Notes: generated by a model not told the origin, from the letters alone. Counted from the first letter of the stretch, positions 19,906 through 33,085 are shown. The stretch is DNA of 64,000 nt from Oncomelania hupensis (GCA_036898135.1 CM072513.1:81568820-81632819); one strand, 5' to 3'. Program-made: numbers and translations.

Positions 19906-20450
19906 GTAAACTTTATTGTCCAAATCTTCACAAAATGGAAAAATGGCTTCCAGCGCCCAAGAAACAACAGAAAGACAAGAGTAAAAAATGCCGTCACCCC
20001 CCCCCCCCCCCACACACACACACACACACACCTACACACAAAACACGCACACACAAGCATACACACACCCATCACAACATCCCCCATCACAACATCCACA
20101 CAACTCAACATCCGTACACGTGAACGCAAGCACGCGCCCTTCCCTGCCACGCCACACACACCCCGACACACCGCAACACACCCAACAACAGCACCCGCAC
20201 ACGCACAGACAAACCACTCATGCTACAACCCATCACTACATTGACAGTAATATATTCCATTTATCCATCTTCATCCCCCCCCCACCTCTCCCAACTCATC
20301 ACCACAGTTCTTTTTCCACACTTGGAACCGATGTGGGGCCCAACTGGCCACAGCACGGCGAGAATGTCCCTGATGTCTAGTGGTGTTGATTGTACACTCT
20401 GGTGGCAGTGGGCACAAAAGAGCGGAATCTCTCCGACGTACACTACCCAT
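19906..20450 (-). mobile_element. Probable retroelement 3' end inserted in the satellite
   Basis: On the minus strand the segment ends with 'caataaagtttac', a polyadenylation-like 3' end. It is flanked on both sides by satellite sequence. It contains a C-run and a CA microsatellite (19989-20220). No coding domain is recognised, so the class is uncertain. Confidence 0.35.
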
Positions 20451-20479
20451 GAAAAATATACCCCCCATGACCCTACCCA

Positions 20480-21768
20480 TGACTGATGACAACCTTACCC
20501 ATGACAACCATACCCACGACAACCCTAACCACAACAAACTTAACCACGACTACCTCAACCACAACAACCCCAACCATGACAACCCCAACCACGACAACCC
20601 TAACCACGACAACCCCAACCACGACAACCCTAACCATGACAACCCCAACCACGACAACCCTAACCATGACAACCCCAACCATGACAACCCCAACCACGGC
20701 AACTCTACCCATGACAACCCTAATCACTACAACTCTATCCATGACAACCCTAACCACGACAACTCTACCCATAACAAACATAACCACTACAACTCTACCC
20801 ATGACAACTTTAACCACGACAACTCTACCCATGAAAACCATAACCACTACAACTCTTCCCATGACAACCATAACCACTACAACTCTACCCATGACAACCA
20901 TAACCACTACAACTCTACCCATGACAACCATAACCACTACAACTCTACCCATGACAACCATAACCACTACAACTCTACCCATGACAACCATAACCACTAC
21001 AACTCTACCCATGACAACCATAACCACTACAACTCTACCCATGACAACCATAACAACTACAACTCTACCCATGACAACCATAACCACTACAACTCTTCCC
21101 ATGACAACCATAACCACTACAACTCTACCCATGAAAACCATAACCACTACAACTCTACCCATGACAACACTAACCACTACAACTCTACCCATGACAACCA
21201 TAACCACTACAACTCTTCCCATGACAACCATAACCACTAGAACTCTTCCCATGACAACACTAACCACTACAACTCTTCCCATGACAACACTAACCACTAC
21301 AACTCTACCCATGACAACCCTAACCACTACAACTCTACCCATGACAACCATAACCACTACAACTCTACCCATGACAACCATAACCACTACAACTCTTCCC
21401 ATGACAACACTAACCACTACAACTCTTCCCATGACAACCATAACCACTACAACTCTACCCATGACAACCATAACCACTACAACTCTACCCATGACAACCA
21501 TAACCACTACAACTCTTCCCATGACAACCATAGCCACTAGAACTCTTCCCATGACAACACTAACCACTACAACTCTATCCATGACAACCCTAACCACGAC
21601 AACTCTACCCATGACAACCATAACCACTACAACTCTACCCATGACAACCATAACCACTACAACTCTTCCCATGACAACCATAACCACTAGAACTCTTCCC
21701 ATGACAACCATAACCACTACAACTCTACCCACGACAACCTTACCCACCTCCTCTCTACCACACAACCA
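20480..21768. repeat. 30-bp satellite array (~1.29 kb)
   Basis: The unit is 'aactctacccatgacaaccataaccactac' in near-perfect tandem, with shorter, more variable 15-18 bp units at the left end (20480-20700). The period is a multiple of three and lacks stop codons in several frames, so 280-430-codon frames exist on both strands (Thr-rich, Asn/His-rich, and Val/Met-rich). None has a plausible gene context. Confidence 0.95.
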
Positions 21769-21789
21769 TCAGCGATAAAACATTTACTG

Positions 21790-21965
21790 AATATATATCT
21801 AAACCAGTACTAGCTATAGCTAAACTACAACTGGTTTAGAAAAAAAACTATTACTGGTACATGTATAGCTAAACTATAACTGGTTTAGAAAAAAACTATT
21901 ACTGGTACATGTATAGCTAAACTATAACTGGTTTAGAAAAAAACTATTACTGGTACATGTATTGC
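21790..21965. repeat. 55-bp minisatellite
   Basis: Three units carry 'actggtacatgtatagctaa' and 'ctataactggtttagaaaaa'. The unit has internal inverted symmetry (aaccagt/actggtt). Confidence 0.8.
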
Positions 21966-22084
21966 CAAACAACTTTTAGGTACCGCAAAACCACGCCACG
22001 TTTGCACATTAAAAACTGATACAGCAGTAAAGGAACGAAGTTTGGGAATAAGGTAGACCACCGGCAAGGAATGTGGGTGGGCGG

Positions 22085-22525
22085 GGGGGGTGAGTTAGTC
22101 TTGTGATGTGATGTGGTGTGATAGTCTTGTCTTGTGATGTGATGTGATAGTCTCGTCATGTGATGTGGTGTGATAGTCTTGTCTTGTGATGTGATAGTCT
22201 TGTCATGCGATGTGGTGTGATAGTCTTGTCATGTGATGCCGTGTGGTAGCCTTGTCATGTGATTTCGTGTGTTGTGATGTGGTGTGATAGTCTTGTCTTG
22301 TGATGTAGTGTGATAATCTTGTCATGTGATACCGTGTAGTAGTATTGCCATGTGATGTCGTGTGTTGTGATGTGGTATGATAGTCTTGTCATGTTATGCG
22401 GTGTGATAGTTTTGTCATGTGATGTTGCGTGATAGTCTTGTCATGTGTTGTTGCGTGATAGTCTTGTCATGTGACGTGCTGTGATACTCTTGTCAAGTGA
22501 TAGTCTTGTCACTGTGAAAATCTTG
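22085..22525. repeat. Degenerate TGTGATG-rich minisatellite
   Basis: Many variants of 'tgtgatgtggtgtgatagtc' followed by 'ttgtcatg', with a period of about 30-33 bp. Confidence 0.8.
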
Positions 22526-22704
22526 TCACAGTGATGCTGCTGTTTGTGTAAGTCTTACAACAACTATCAGACTTTGCGGTCAAGGTCACCTTATGTCTGA
22601 CCCCAATACTGACCTTGACATTGGTGATGCTGAGGTTGTTGCCATGGATACTGATGATATTCCGTGTGCTATTATCCAGCTCACTGTAACAAACAAGACT
22701 GCAA

Positions 22705-22708
<4 letters not shown>

Positions 22709-22761
<53 letters not shown>

Positions 22762-22765
22762 GTAA

Positions 22766-22838
<73 letters not shown>

Positions 22839-22860
22839 GTAATAATAATAATAATAATAT
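22709..22860. repeat. (AAT)n microsatellite
   Basis: A long AAT tract with a few AGT/AAA interruptions, in which poly-Asn, poly-Ile and poly-Tyr frames are artefacts. Confidence 0.95.
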
Positions 22861-22944
22861 ACGCAAATCACAATCAAACTGATTTTCATCAGTTGCTCCT
22901 TGTCTGTTTACAAAATACATAGCACGTACACCACTCAACGTGGT

Positions 22945-23190
22945 TTCACTCAATACAGAAATAACACACTATGGCTTCACTCAATATATAAATGACACAC
23001 TATGGCTCCACTGAATACATAAATGACACACTATGGCTTCACCGAATACATAAATAACACACTATGGCATCACTCAACACATAAATAACACACTATGGCT
23101 TCAGTGAATACATAAATAACACTCTATATGGCTTCACTGAATACATACATAACACACTGTGGCATCACGCAATACATAAATAACACAGGT
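22945..23190. repeat. ~32-bp minisatellite
   Basis: About seven units of 'aatacataaatgacacacta' plus 'tggcttcactc'. Confidence 0.8.
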
Positions 23191-23214
23191 TGTTAAGTGA
23201 TGCACTTTGGTGTC

Positions 23215-23410
23215 AGTTTTGAAATCAGTTGCATATTAGTGCTCCTGTGAGAGATCCAGAGCGCACGACTTGTGTGAGTGAGTCTCGGGCGACGTGTGTT
23301 CGAATCCTGACTTCAGCAAACTATTGTGTGATTGCTGGATATTACGGGCCAGCGACTTCAGAAGCTCTCTGACCTTGTAAGTGCGATATATAAGAGAAAT
23401 ACATGATAAC
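23215..23410 (+). mobile_element. Short tRNA-derived SINE-like copy
   Basis: A B box (gtgttcgaatcc, ~23296-23307) follows a degenerate tRNA-like head. The 3' end reads 'gtgcgatatataagagaa', typical of a LINE-recognised SINE tail. It abuts the 66-bp minisatellite. The family differs from the SINE at 2401. Confidence 0.55.
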
Positions 23411-23419
23411 TTTGTTATA

Positions 23420-23772
23420 GGCTCATAATTTTGATTCTAATAACTTTGATCAGTGATACTGATAACTGTAATAAATAATATGGATATCTTTGATAAATCT
23501 TCTTGATAACTTTGATCAGTGATATTGATAACTGTAATAAATAATATACATATCTTTGATAAATCTTGTTGATAACTTTTATAAGTGATATTGATTAATA
23601 TGGATATCTTTGATAAATCTTGTTGATAACTTTTATAAGAGACACTGATAACTGTAATAAATAATATAGATATCTTTGATAAATCTTGTTGATAACTTTT
23701 ACAAGAGATACTGATAACTGCAATAAATAATACGGATATCTTTGTTAAATCTTGTTGATAACTTTTAAAAGA
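23420..23772. repeat. ~66-bp minisatellite (first block)
   Basis: Units contain 'gataacttttataagagat', 'actgataactgtaataaata' and 'atatctttgataaatcttg'. The same array continues at 25151-25277 and 26357-26690; two LINE insertions split it. Confidence 0.85.
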
Positions 23773-25150
23773 ACTTTCTACAAGATCTGGCAGAGTGGGG
23801 AGTGGCCTATACCATGGACCCAGTCGCTTGTCATCACTCTTCCCAAAAAAGGTAACTTTCAGGAGTGTGAAAATTACCGCACCATCAGCCTCATCAGCCA
23901 TCCCAGCAAGGTCCTCCTGAAAATAATACTCAACAGGTTGAAACCCCAAGCTGAACAAATCATAGCTGAAGAACAAGCAGGATTCAGGGCAGGGCGAAGT
24001 ACCACTGAACAGATTTTCAACCTCAGAATAATCTGTGAGAAATACCTACAGCACCAACAACATCTATATCATGTGTTCATAGACTTCAAGAAGGCGTTTG
24101 ACCGAGTCTGGCATGCAGCTCTATGGGCAACAATGAAAGTGTACAACATCAGCCCTAAAATTATTCAAGTCATCAAAAGCCTGTATGACAAGGCTACCAG
24201 TGCAGTCCTCCACAACAGCGCCATCGGGAACTGGTTCAGAACAACAATCGGTGTGCGTCAAGGATGCATACTCTCTCCAACACTCTTCAACATCTTCCTA
24301 GAGCGCATCATGTCAGATGCTCTTGCAGATCATGAAGGCACAGCCAGCATAGGGGGTAGAGCAATCTCCGATCTTCGTTTTGCGGATGACATTGATGGAT
24401 TGGCTGGAGACGAACAAGAACTTGAACAGCTGGTACAGAGGCTTGACACCACCTCCAAAGCTTATGGAATGGAAATAAGTGCAGAGAAGACCAAAATGAT
24501 GACCAACAACACCAATGGCATCAACACGAACATCAAAGTCCAAGGCCAATCCCCCAGTGCATAGCTTCAAATATTTAGGAACCATTGTATCAGACAATAG
24601 GTCCCGACAGGAAGTCCTCTCCAGGATCGCACAAACAACTGCTGCCCTGACAAGGTTGAAGCCCATTTGGAAAGACAGGACCATCAGTCTACAATACAAA
24701 GTAAGACTGCTGCGCTCCCTTGTCATCTCTATGCTTGCGAAGCATGGACCCTCACAGCAGATCTCCAACGAAGAATACAAAGCATGGAGATGAGGTGCTA
24801 CAGAAGACTTCTGGGCATTTCCTATACCCAACACATCAACGATGAAGTCCGACAGACCATCACACAAGCCATTGGACAACACGATGACCTGCTCACAGTG
24901 GTGAAGAAACGGAAACTCCGTCACCAGATCATCAGGCCTTGCAAAGACTATACTGCAAGGCACAGTGCAAGGGGATAGAAGAAGAGGGAGACCAAAAAAG
25001 AGGTGGGAGGACAACATTCGAGAATGGACTGGTTTGACACTGAGCGAAGCCATCAGGGCTGCTGAGGACAGATACAGATGGAGTATGCTGGTTAAACGAT
25101 CATCTGTGGTGCCCCTACGACCTCAGGGTTACGGGACAGGATAGGATAGG
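23773..25150 (+). mobile_element. RTE-like LINE, 5'-truncated copy A
   Basis: A 1.38-kb non-LTR fragment is flanked by a 13-bp duplication (aacttttaaaaga at 23760-23772 and 25151-25163). The left part encodes RT motifs: [48 protein letters not shown] (motif A), GVRQGCILSPTLFN (motif B) and LRFADDIDGLAG (catalytic FADD). The rest, in shifted frames, encodes the RT carboxyl region ([46 protein letters not shown]). The 3' end is a short (GGATA)n tail. The clade assignment (RTE-like) is from memory of this protein family. Frameshifts near 24560 and 24740 make it a pseudogene. Confidence 0.75.
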
Positions 25151-25277
25151 AACTTTTAAAAGAGATACTGATATCTGTAATAAATAATATGAATATCTTT
25201 GTTAAATCTTGTTGATAACTTTTATAAAAGATAATGATAATTGTAATAAATAATATGGATATTTTTGATAAATTCAG

Positions 25278-26276
25278 AATTGCACCACTGACATAAAACC
25301 CTGGATGAATGCAAACATGCTTAAATTAAATGATGACAAGACTGAGGCCATTCTCTTCACTTGCTCTTCCGTCACTGATCTTTCTCTGCCTACCTCTATC
25401 ACTGTTGGTTCTTGTGATATTTATTTTTCTGACTCCGCTAGAAACCTGGGGTTCATCATGGATTCTACTCTCTCTATGAGACAGCATATCACTAGAGTCT
25501 GTCGGGTTTGCTACTTTGAGTTGAAGAGAATTAGTTCAATTAGGAAATTTCTATCAGAAGACGCCACAAAGACCTTGGTTACTTCCTGTATTCTATCTAG
25601 ATTAGATTATTGCAATTCCCTTCTCATTGGCTGTCCAGATTCTATCCTCTCTCTGCTTCAAAAAGTTCAGAACTCCGCTGCCCGTCTTATCTTTAAAGTA
25701 AATCATCGCCAACCCTCCACAATTCTCCTTGTTAAGCTACACTGGCTTCCTGTCGCGGAACGTGTTAAGTATAAAACTGCCTGTATCTGCTACAATATTG
25801 TCATCGGTTCTGCTCCTTCTTATCTATCTGACCTTGTCTCCCTTTACATTCAATCTCGTTCCCTTCGCTCATCCACTGACTGTCGTCTTCTCCGTCAGGG
25901 CCGTTACAAAAGAAAATCTCATGGTTTCCGCTCTTTTGCTGTCCACGGCCCTCACCAATGGAATTCTCTCCCCTTTCATGTTAGACATCCTACCTCCTGT
26001 GAATCGTTCAAATCCAAACTTAAAACGTATCTTTTCTCAAAAGTCTTTCAGCAGTATCTGTAGTTGTAAAAGGGGTTCGGAGGGGTGGGGGGTTAAGTAG
26101 TAATTTAGTATGTTTTTGTCATATTTATTTACACAGCAGTAGTATGTACGCGTGAAAGAGTAACTTGTCTTATAATTAAAGTATATGTATAGTGTGTATA
26201 TGTGTTTGCGTAAGAAAGTGTGCGTGTATAGCGCTTAGATCCTTACGACCTTAGGGTAGGCGCTTTATAAATGCTA
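25278..26276 (+). mobile_element. CR1/L2-like LINE 3' fragment
   Basis: The fragment is inserted in the 66-bp minisatellite. It covers the end of RT, a short 3' UTR and the 3' terminus 'ggcgctttataaatgctagt' followed by (ATT)n at 26278-26356. The minisatellite resumes at once afterwards. Confidence 0.75.
25305..26063 (+). pseudogene. CR1/L2-like reverse transcriptase C-terminal region
   Basis: 252 uninterrupted residues carry typical CR1/L2 carboxyl landmarks: MLKLNDDKTEAILF, LGFIMDSTLSMRQHI, TSCILSRLDYCNSLL, LQKVQNSAARLIF, LHWLPVAERVKYK and SFAVHGPHQWNSLP. The catalytic FADD box would lie upstream and is absent, so this is a 5'-truncated copy. The clean frame suggests a fairly young insertion. 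Confidence 0.75.

Positions 26277-26277
<1 letters not shown>

Positions 26278-26356
<79 letters not shown>
26278..26356. repeat. (ATT)n tail of the CR1/L2-like LINE
   Basis: About 26 ATT units directly follow the LINE 3' end, the microsatellite tail usual for this superfamily. Confidence 0.9.
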
Positions 26357-26360
<4 letters not shown>

Positions 26361-26690
26361 AATCTTGTTGATAACTTTTATAAGAGATACTGATAACTGT
26401 AATAAATTATATGGATAAATCTATGTTAAATCTTGTTGATAACTTTTATAAGATAATGATAACTTTAATAAATAATATGGATATATTTGTTAAATCTTGC
26501 TGATAACTTTGATAAGTGATACTGATAACTTTGATATGTACTAATATTAATAACTTTGACAAGTAATATTAATAACTTTCACAAATGATTTTAATAAATT
26601 TGACAAGTGATTTTGCTAACTTTTAATATGTAATATCAATAACGTTGATAAGTGATGTTGATAACTTTGATAAGGTTATAAAATGAATAT
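26357..26690. repeat. ~66-bp minisatellite (last block), degenerating
   Basis: It resumes with 'taaatcttgttgataact' and decays into variants of 'ttaataactttgacaagt'. Confidence 0.75.
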
Positions 26691-26774
26691 CGCACTAAGT
26701 AATAGCAAACAGCACAGCGAAACCTTTATTGCCAAGAGACGTTTATTTTAAAATCACATCATGATCAACAAGTC

Positions 26775-27485
26775 AACCAGTCAAGTCAAAACATCTTTAT
26801 TCCAAAACTTTAAAACACATAGGGGCGGGCACATGGAATAATGAATTGATAACATTTATAATAAAATGAATAATTTAAAAAAATTGATACAAACATTCAA
26901 GCATTCGTAAAAACGCTCATACACTTATGCAGCCAATTTTCACAACACAACTAAAATACAACACAACCAGCTCAGGCAGACTACAAAAAAATACAATTTT
27001 CACTTGTTTAAAAAATGTATTCAGTCTAACCAAAAATGCTTCGTAAAACCACAATAAAACAGTAAAATCCACTCTAGGGCCATGCAAACCATTACAAATG
27101 CGCAATTAGGAAATTAGTATACCTGATTTAACTTTGGGAATTATTATACTTCGTTATTTAAGGAAACTGGGCTTCTTACTAGAAATCACGAGTGTGTTAA
27201 AATTTAATGTGTTAGGATGTCTGTTGATATACATTTTTAACAGGAGTTTTCTACTGTCAGAAAAGTGGATACAATTAAACATATAATGAAACTCATCACC
27301 CAAATCACCTGACAGATATTTATCACAGATCCTTTCAGTGTGTGGTATATCCATGCATCTCCATTTTTTCATCGGTAACTTGTGATTTAACACCCGATAT
27401 TTCGCCATAGCATTTGAGAATTTATCTGGTAGTACTGCAAGATTCTTCTCAAAAATAAAATGTTCCTTAAACATCCTGTAATTAT
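26775..27485 (-). pseudogene. LINE 3' end with Cys/His finger remnant
   Basis: On the minus strand 27474-27154 reads MFKEHFIFEKNLAVLPDKF, then AKYRVLNHKLPMKKWR and ERICDKYLSGDLGDEFHYM. This is the LINE C-terminal finger region (usual pattern CxxC ... GDExHxxxxC). The second Cys appears as Tyr (CDKY). Stops follow. The 3' end reads 'aataaagatgttttgactt', a polyadenylation-like terminus. The clade is not assigned. It belongs to the same general type as the fragment at 3532-3756. Confidence 0.6.
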
Positions 27486-27744
27486 TTTTAAAAAATCATT
27501 ATTATTTACTTATGTGTGCCATTTTTGGATGAATTGATCTTGCAACCTTTCCTTTACCATTTGTGTGAAACATTCCAAACATTCTATCACTGAGCTGATC
27601 ATTCTATCACTGAGCTGATCATTCCCCGATTTCTTATGGTCTAAGATCATTCAAAGTCTTCTCAATATACTCAGTATAAGGGGAAGTTGCAACTTTGTCC
27701 TTTTATTTCACACAACATAATTATGTAATTAATCAAAATTACCA
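27486..27744. other. Non-coding stretch
   Basis: AT-rich; a 20-bp direct duplication (cattctatcactgagctgat) lies at ~27578-27620. Confidence 0.45.
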
Positions 27745-28113
27745 GAGGGTCATAGCCCTGTGGGCTGTATAGCCCAAAAAGAGAGATTGGGGAGAAGAGG
27801 GTAATAGCCCTGGGGGCTGTCTAGCCCAAAAGGGGTGATTGGGGAGAAGAGGGTCATAGCCCTGGGGGCTGTATAGCCCAAAAGGGGTGATTGGGGAGAA
27901 GAGGGTCATAGCCCTGGGGGATGTATAGCCCAAAAGGGGAGATTGGGGAGAAGAGGGTCATAGCCCTGGGGGATGTATAGCCCAAAAGGGGAGATTGGGG
28001 AGAAGAGGGTCATAGCCCTGGGGGCTGTATAGCCCAAAAGGGGTGATTGGGGAGAAGAGGGTCATAGCCCTGGGGGATGTATAGCCCAAAAGGGGAGATT
28101 GGGGAGAAGAGGG
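27745..28113. repeat. ~54-bp minisatellite
   Basis: About seven units of 'gagggtcatagccctggggg' plus 'tgtatagcccaaaagggg' and 'attggggagaa'. Alternative ctg/atg variants alternate between units. Confidence 0.9.
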
Positions 28114-28509
28114 GGATGGGATACACATAGCATTCGCACCATGAACGGCATTGTATAACACTGCAGCTGCATTATAATATGCAGCAACTGGACTCCTATA
28201 GATCAGGATAATACATTACAGTATACATTTTCACACTGCATTCTAGCTAAGTACAGGTACATAGCTTTTGATAATTTATGTTCTGATAATTTATGAATTT
28301 GTTCCAGAAGCCCAGCATTGTACACTGTGCCTTAACCAACCATGCATGTGCGTACAAAGTGGTCAATTACTTAATAACCTATATAACATAATTTATTTAT
28401 TTATTCACAGACGGGGGAGCACGTGGTATGCATGGAAAAGACCACAGCCACCGTAATAGAATGACCACATCTGAATATATTACTCACAGTCGTGTCGCCA
28501 TTAAGCACC

Positions 28510-28528
28510 ACTATGCACTGAGCGTAGG

Positions 28529-28594
<66 letters not shown>

Positions 28595-28767
28595 CATTGT
28601 GTGTCATCATTAACATAATTAATGCCATGATTAGCGTACGTTGCATGCATGCTACGCTGGACTGAAAATCGAAATCACGATATTATTCACTGACTTATCA
28701 ATATTCTGATAAGTCTCTCTCTCTCTCTCTCTCTCTCTCCCTCCCTCTCCCTCTCTCTTTCCATTAT
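28510..28767. repeat. Two (CT)n tracts
   Basis: CT tracts at 28511-28591 and 28713-28767 with ordinary sequence between them. Confidence 0.9.
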
Positions 28768-29344
28768 TGAATTACAAGACTAACACGCTCTAACCTAACA
28801 CGCCCATATAAACACTAACATAAAGCTTTCAACCAAACTGCATGTTAATGACTATTTATGTTTCCTACACTTAATATAATGATACGCAACAAAAACCTTT
28901 AGCTCCAATACACATTAATGATCATAGTTATCATTGTAAACCTAATGCACACAACCCCACGACTCCACACACACACACACACCCTCACACACACCCACAC
29001 ACACCCACACCCACACACACACACAAATACTTTGTTCTCAAATACATTTCAATTACTATATTTATGTTTTCTGTGACATGACCTATTGAATCTGCTCAAC
29101 GTGAACTTGAAGCTCGAAGCTCAATTTACATTTTATTTTAATTTCTTCCCGTCGCTAACACTATTTACAGTTTGTTCGCAGTTTGAACTGGCTGTGCAAT
29201 GCAGACTTTGTAAAAGGCGCACTGGTCGTGCTTATCATTCATTTCCACAGAAGGCTAACATTTTGCTACCAGCAGCAAAGAACTGAGATCTCTCGTTTCA
29301 TAGCTGACTGCGCTATCGACGGTCTTGCGTGGTGCGGAAAACCT
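28768..29344. other. Non-coding stretch with a CA-rich patch
   Basis: CA-rich at 28966-29026. Short frames only; nothing recognised. Confidence 0.4.
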
Positions 29345-30575
29345 CAGACGTTCATCCAGGCTAAGTCTAGTATAGTACAAGAACTTTATATAACATTAAC
29401 GATAAGTCTAGTATAGTACAAGTTATAACATTAACGTTAAGTATAGTATAGTACACGTTATAACATTAACAATAAGTCTAGTATAGTACAAGTTATAACA
29501 TTAACGATAAGTCTAGTACATTACAAGTTATAACATTACCGTTAAGTCTAGTACAGAACAAGTTATAACATTAACGATAAGTCTAGTATAGTACAAGTTA
29601 TAACATTAACGATAAGTCTATTACATTACAAGTTATAACATTAACGATAAGTCTAGTATAGTACAAGTTATAACATTAACGATAAGCCTAGTATAGTACA
29701 AGTTATAACATTAACGTTAAGTCTAGTATAGTACAAGTTATAACATTACCAATAAGTCTAGTATAGTACAAGTTATAACATTACCAATAAGTCTAGTATA
29801 GTACAAGTTATAACATTAACAATAAGTCTAGTACATTACAAGTTATAACATTAATCATAAGTCTAGTATCTAGTACAAGTTATAACAGTAATCATAAGTC
29901 TAGTATAGTACAAGTTATAACATTAACGATAAGTCTAGTATAGTACAAGTTATAACATTAACGATAAGTCTAGTATAGTACAAGTTATAACATTAACGAT
30001 AAGTCTAGTATAGTACAAGTTATAACATTAATGATAAGTCTAGTATAGTAGTAGTACAAGTAATAACATTAATCATAAGTCTAGTATAGTACAAGTTATA
30101 ACATTAACGATAAGTCTAGTATAGTACAAGTTATAACATTAACGATAAGTCTAGTATAGTAGACCTACACGTTAGTGCCTATAACATTAACGATAAATGT
30201 AGTATAATACAAGCTATAACATTAACTATAAATGTAGTATAATACAAGCTATAACATTAACGATAAATGTAGTATAATACAAGCTGTAACATTAACGATA
30301 AGTCTAGTATAGTACAAGTTATAACATTAACGATACGTCTACTATAGTACAAGTTATAACATTAACGATAAGTCTAGTATAGTAGGCCTACACGTTAGTG
30401 CCTATAACATTAACGATAAATCTAGTACAGTACAAGTTATAACATTAACAATAAGTCTAGTATAGTACAAATTAACAATAAGTCTAGTATAGTGCAAATT
30501 ATAACATTAACGATAACTCTTCTAGTACAAATTAACGATAAGTCTAGTATAGAACAAGTTATAACATTAACGATA
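29345..30575. repeat. 34-bp minisatellite array (~1.2 kb)
   Basis: The unit is 'taacgataagtctagtatag' plus 'tacaagttataacat'. A shared variant with 'aggcctacacgttagtgcc' occurs here and in the reverse-oriented array at 37330-37830. Confidence 0.92.
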
Positions 30576-31180
30576 AGAAGAAAGGAACAAAATTAATATC
30601 AAAGAAACCTTCATTTTGATTATTATATCTGTAGATGTAATGCTACGTTTTCCTACACGTTCAAAACAGACTACAGTGCAGAAAGATCCTCAAAGTGTCC
30701 TAGGCCAACATGAGATGTAAGCTTGGTGTAGGCCTATCTAGATCTATATGATGTACTATGATGCATGGATGCTGCACGGACTGTCGTGCACATCTACCAA
30801 AGGGTTGTAGGGCTGTGAGATACTACATACACAGCTTGAGGCAAGTTCGCTAGTGCAGTAGTTTGCGTTCTATCACTTACAGTAGCTGTCATCCTACCAT
30901 GTCTATTTTATTTGGCCTATTTTCTGTCATTTGTAATTTGGTGTAGAGTTTATGTTTGCTTTGATACTGACGTCCTGCTTCCTGGAGATGTAATTGTACT
31001 GACCACGTTGTAGTTGCACTGACCAAGTTGTAGTTGTACTGACCAAGTTGTCAATTTCCATAATACGTTACAGTGATAACTTTGCAGTTTTCCTGTTAGG
31101 GTTATTCTCTTATCTGTCCAAGCAATAACACTGAAACAATCACTGACAACTTATCACAAAGCAGGAAGTATTTCAATCTT
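30576..31180. other. Non-coding stretch
   Basis: Contains a short duplicated piece (ttgtagttg...ctgaccaagttg) near 31005-31050; no gene recognised. Confidence 0.45.
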
Positions 31181-31199
31181 TCAATCTCTCTCGCCCTCT

Positions 31200-31425
31200 C
31201 CCTCTCTCACAACGCTCACAGACACACACACAACGCTCACAGACACACACACAACGCTCACAGACACACACAACGCTCACAGACACACAACGCTCACAGA
31301 CACACACGCAACGCTCACAGACACACAAACAACGCTCACAGACACACACAACGCTCACAGACACACACACACACAACGCTCACAGACACACACACACAAC
31401 GCTCACAGACACACACACACACGAA
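31200..31425. repeat. ~21-bp minisatellite
   Basis: About ten to eleven units of 'aacgctcacagacacacac' with length variation in the CA part. Confidence 0.85.
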
Positions 31426-31506
31426 CTGTGACCTTGAGCAGCAGCATTTTTTTCAGTGTCGTTAACGGCTAACAGCTGTTTGTTGGTTTACCATTACAGC
31501 CTCCCT

Positions 31507-31703
<197 letters not shown>

Positions 31704-31809
31704 TGTATGAAAAAGCTGTAGCCCATAGGGCCTGCTATGCTATGCGCGGTGCCAGAGAAGCAGACGACAAACAAAGAATTTAACTAACTTCACCTTATGT
31801 AGGCCTACT

Positions 31810-31900
31810 TCCACACAGACACACACAGACACAAATACACACACACATATACACACACACATATACACACACACCCACACACAGACACACACACAAACTG
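31810..31900. repeat. (CA)n-rich microsatellite
   Basis: CA repeats with periodic CAGACA and TATACA interruptions. Confidence 0.85.
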
Positions 31901-32074
31901 ATAAGAAGTTTGCTTGAAGAAGTATTTCTTCCATAAAAACTATGTTGATGAGGAATGACTGCTTAATAAAGGATACACATTAATAGTCTATTCAATTATA
32001 GTTTAAATATGTCAATAAAAATAACTGGGCGTTGTGGTTGAGCAATAAATCCTACAGCTTAAGAGCCATTCTTT

Positions 32075-32200
32075 CTATCCTATCCTATCCCGTAACTCGA
32101 AAGTCGTCGGGGCACCAAAGATGATCGTTTAACCAGCGTACTCCATCTTCCTTTGCCCTCAGAAACCCTCATGGCTTGCATTGAGGTTTGCTGAGAACAG
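32075..32200 (-). mobile_element. RTE-like LINE, short 3' end copy B
   Basis: The reverse complement matches the end of copy A: (GGATA)n tail, 'ggcaccaaagatgatcgttt' and 'aaccagcgtactccatct'. It is extremely 5'-truncated. Confidence 0.7.
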
Positions 32201-33008
32201 TTGCAATGAGCAACCCTCAATCTTTCTAGTTTACATAACAAAGTGTCTAAACTTATATGCAAAGGTGTAGTATCACTCTCAGTTACTACTGATTACTTAT
32301 GGATCGATAGAATTCTACATTTGTAGGAGGCGCGGGGAGAAATGGCTGACTTTGGGGAGGTCGTAGGGGATGGGGAGAATTGGGGAAAAATGGAGGGAGG
32401 GGGGTGAGGAGGAGCTGTACACAGATAATTAATATGAACACTTCATTATTATTATTATAAGTATGCAAACCAATGAAAAATGTAATTTGAATTATAAATG
32501 TTTTTTTTTTAAAAAGTGTATACCTTGTACTGAGCGGCCTGACACGAACGGCCACTCTAACGTTTGCCATGACCGTGGTCAGTCAGCCGTTATCACTGGA
32601 CATAGGTCTGCTAGCAATCACTGTCACATCACATAATTACATCACTCCTCATCATTCAGTAGCAACACAGGATGTGAAATTGATGTATTATAATCCCAGT
32701 GAATGTATTATAATCCCAGTGACAATGACAGCACAGCACAACCCCGCATGAACAATAAATCCGAATGATCGAACAACACTGCGATACTTATTGCTGTAGC
32801 AAGCACCAACTGCACACAGCACTGGATACAAACGCCTGCCAAACTCAATACTAAAAGCCACATACCCCAAACTTTTACAAACTCGCGGAGCGTTGAACGA
32901 GGGCCGATAGCGTGCGGACAAGTCTACTTTGTTGCTGGCTCGCGACTGCGCTCTAAGTTAAAGGCGAGTCTATTCTTGATCGCGGGGGCGATAGGGAAAC
33001 TTTAAGCC

Positions 33009-33010
<2 letters not shown>
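32201..33010. other. Non-coding stretch
   Basis: A 19-bp duplicated piece (gtattataatcccagtga) lies at ~32685-32722; no gene recognised. Confidence 0.45.

Positions 33011-33011
<1 letters not shown>

Positions 33012-33085
<74 letters not shown>

Noticed and set aside
20380..21778. Long Thr-, Asn/His- and Val/Met-rich open frames on both strands
   Set aside because: They are produced by a 30-bp tandem repeat without stop codons and have no domain, start context or exon structure.
29345..30575. CRISPR-like array
   Set aside because: Units are contiguous tandem repeats without unique spacers, in eukaryotic DNA.
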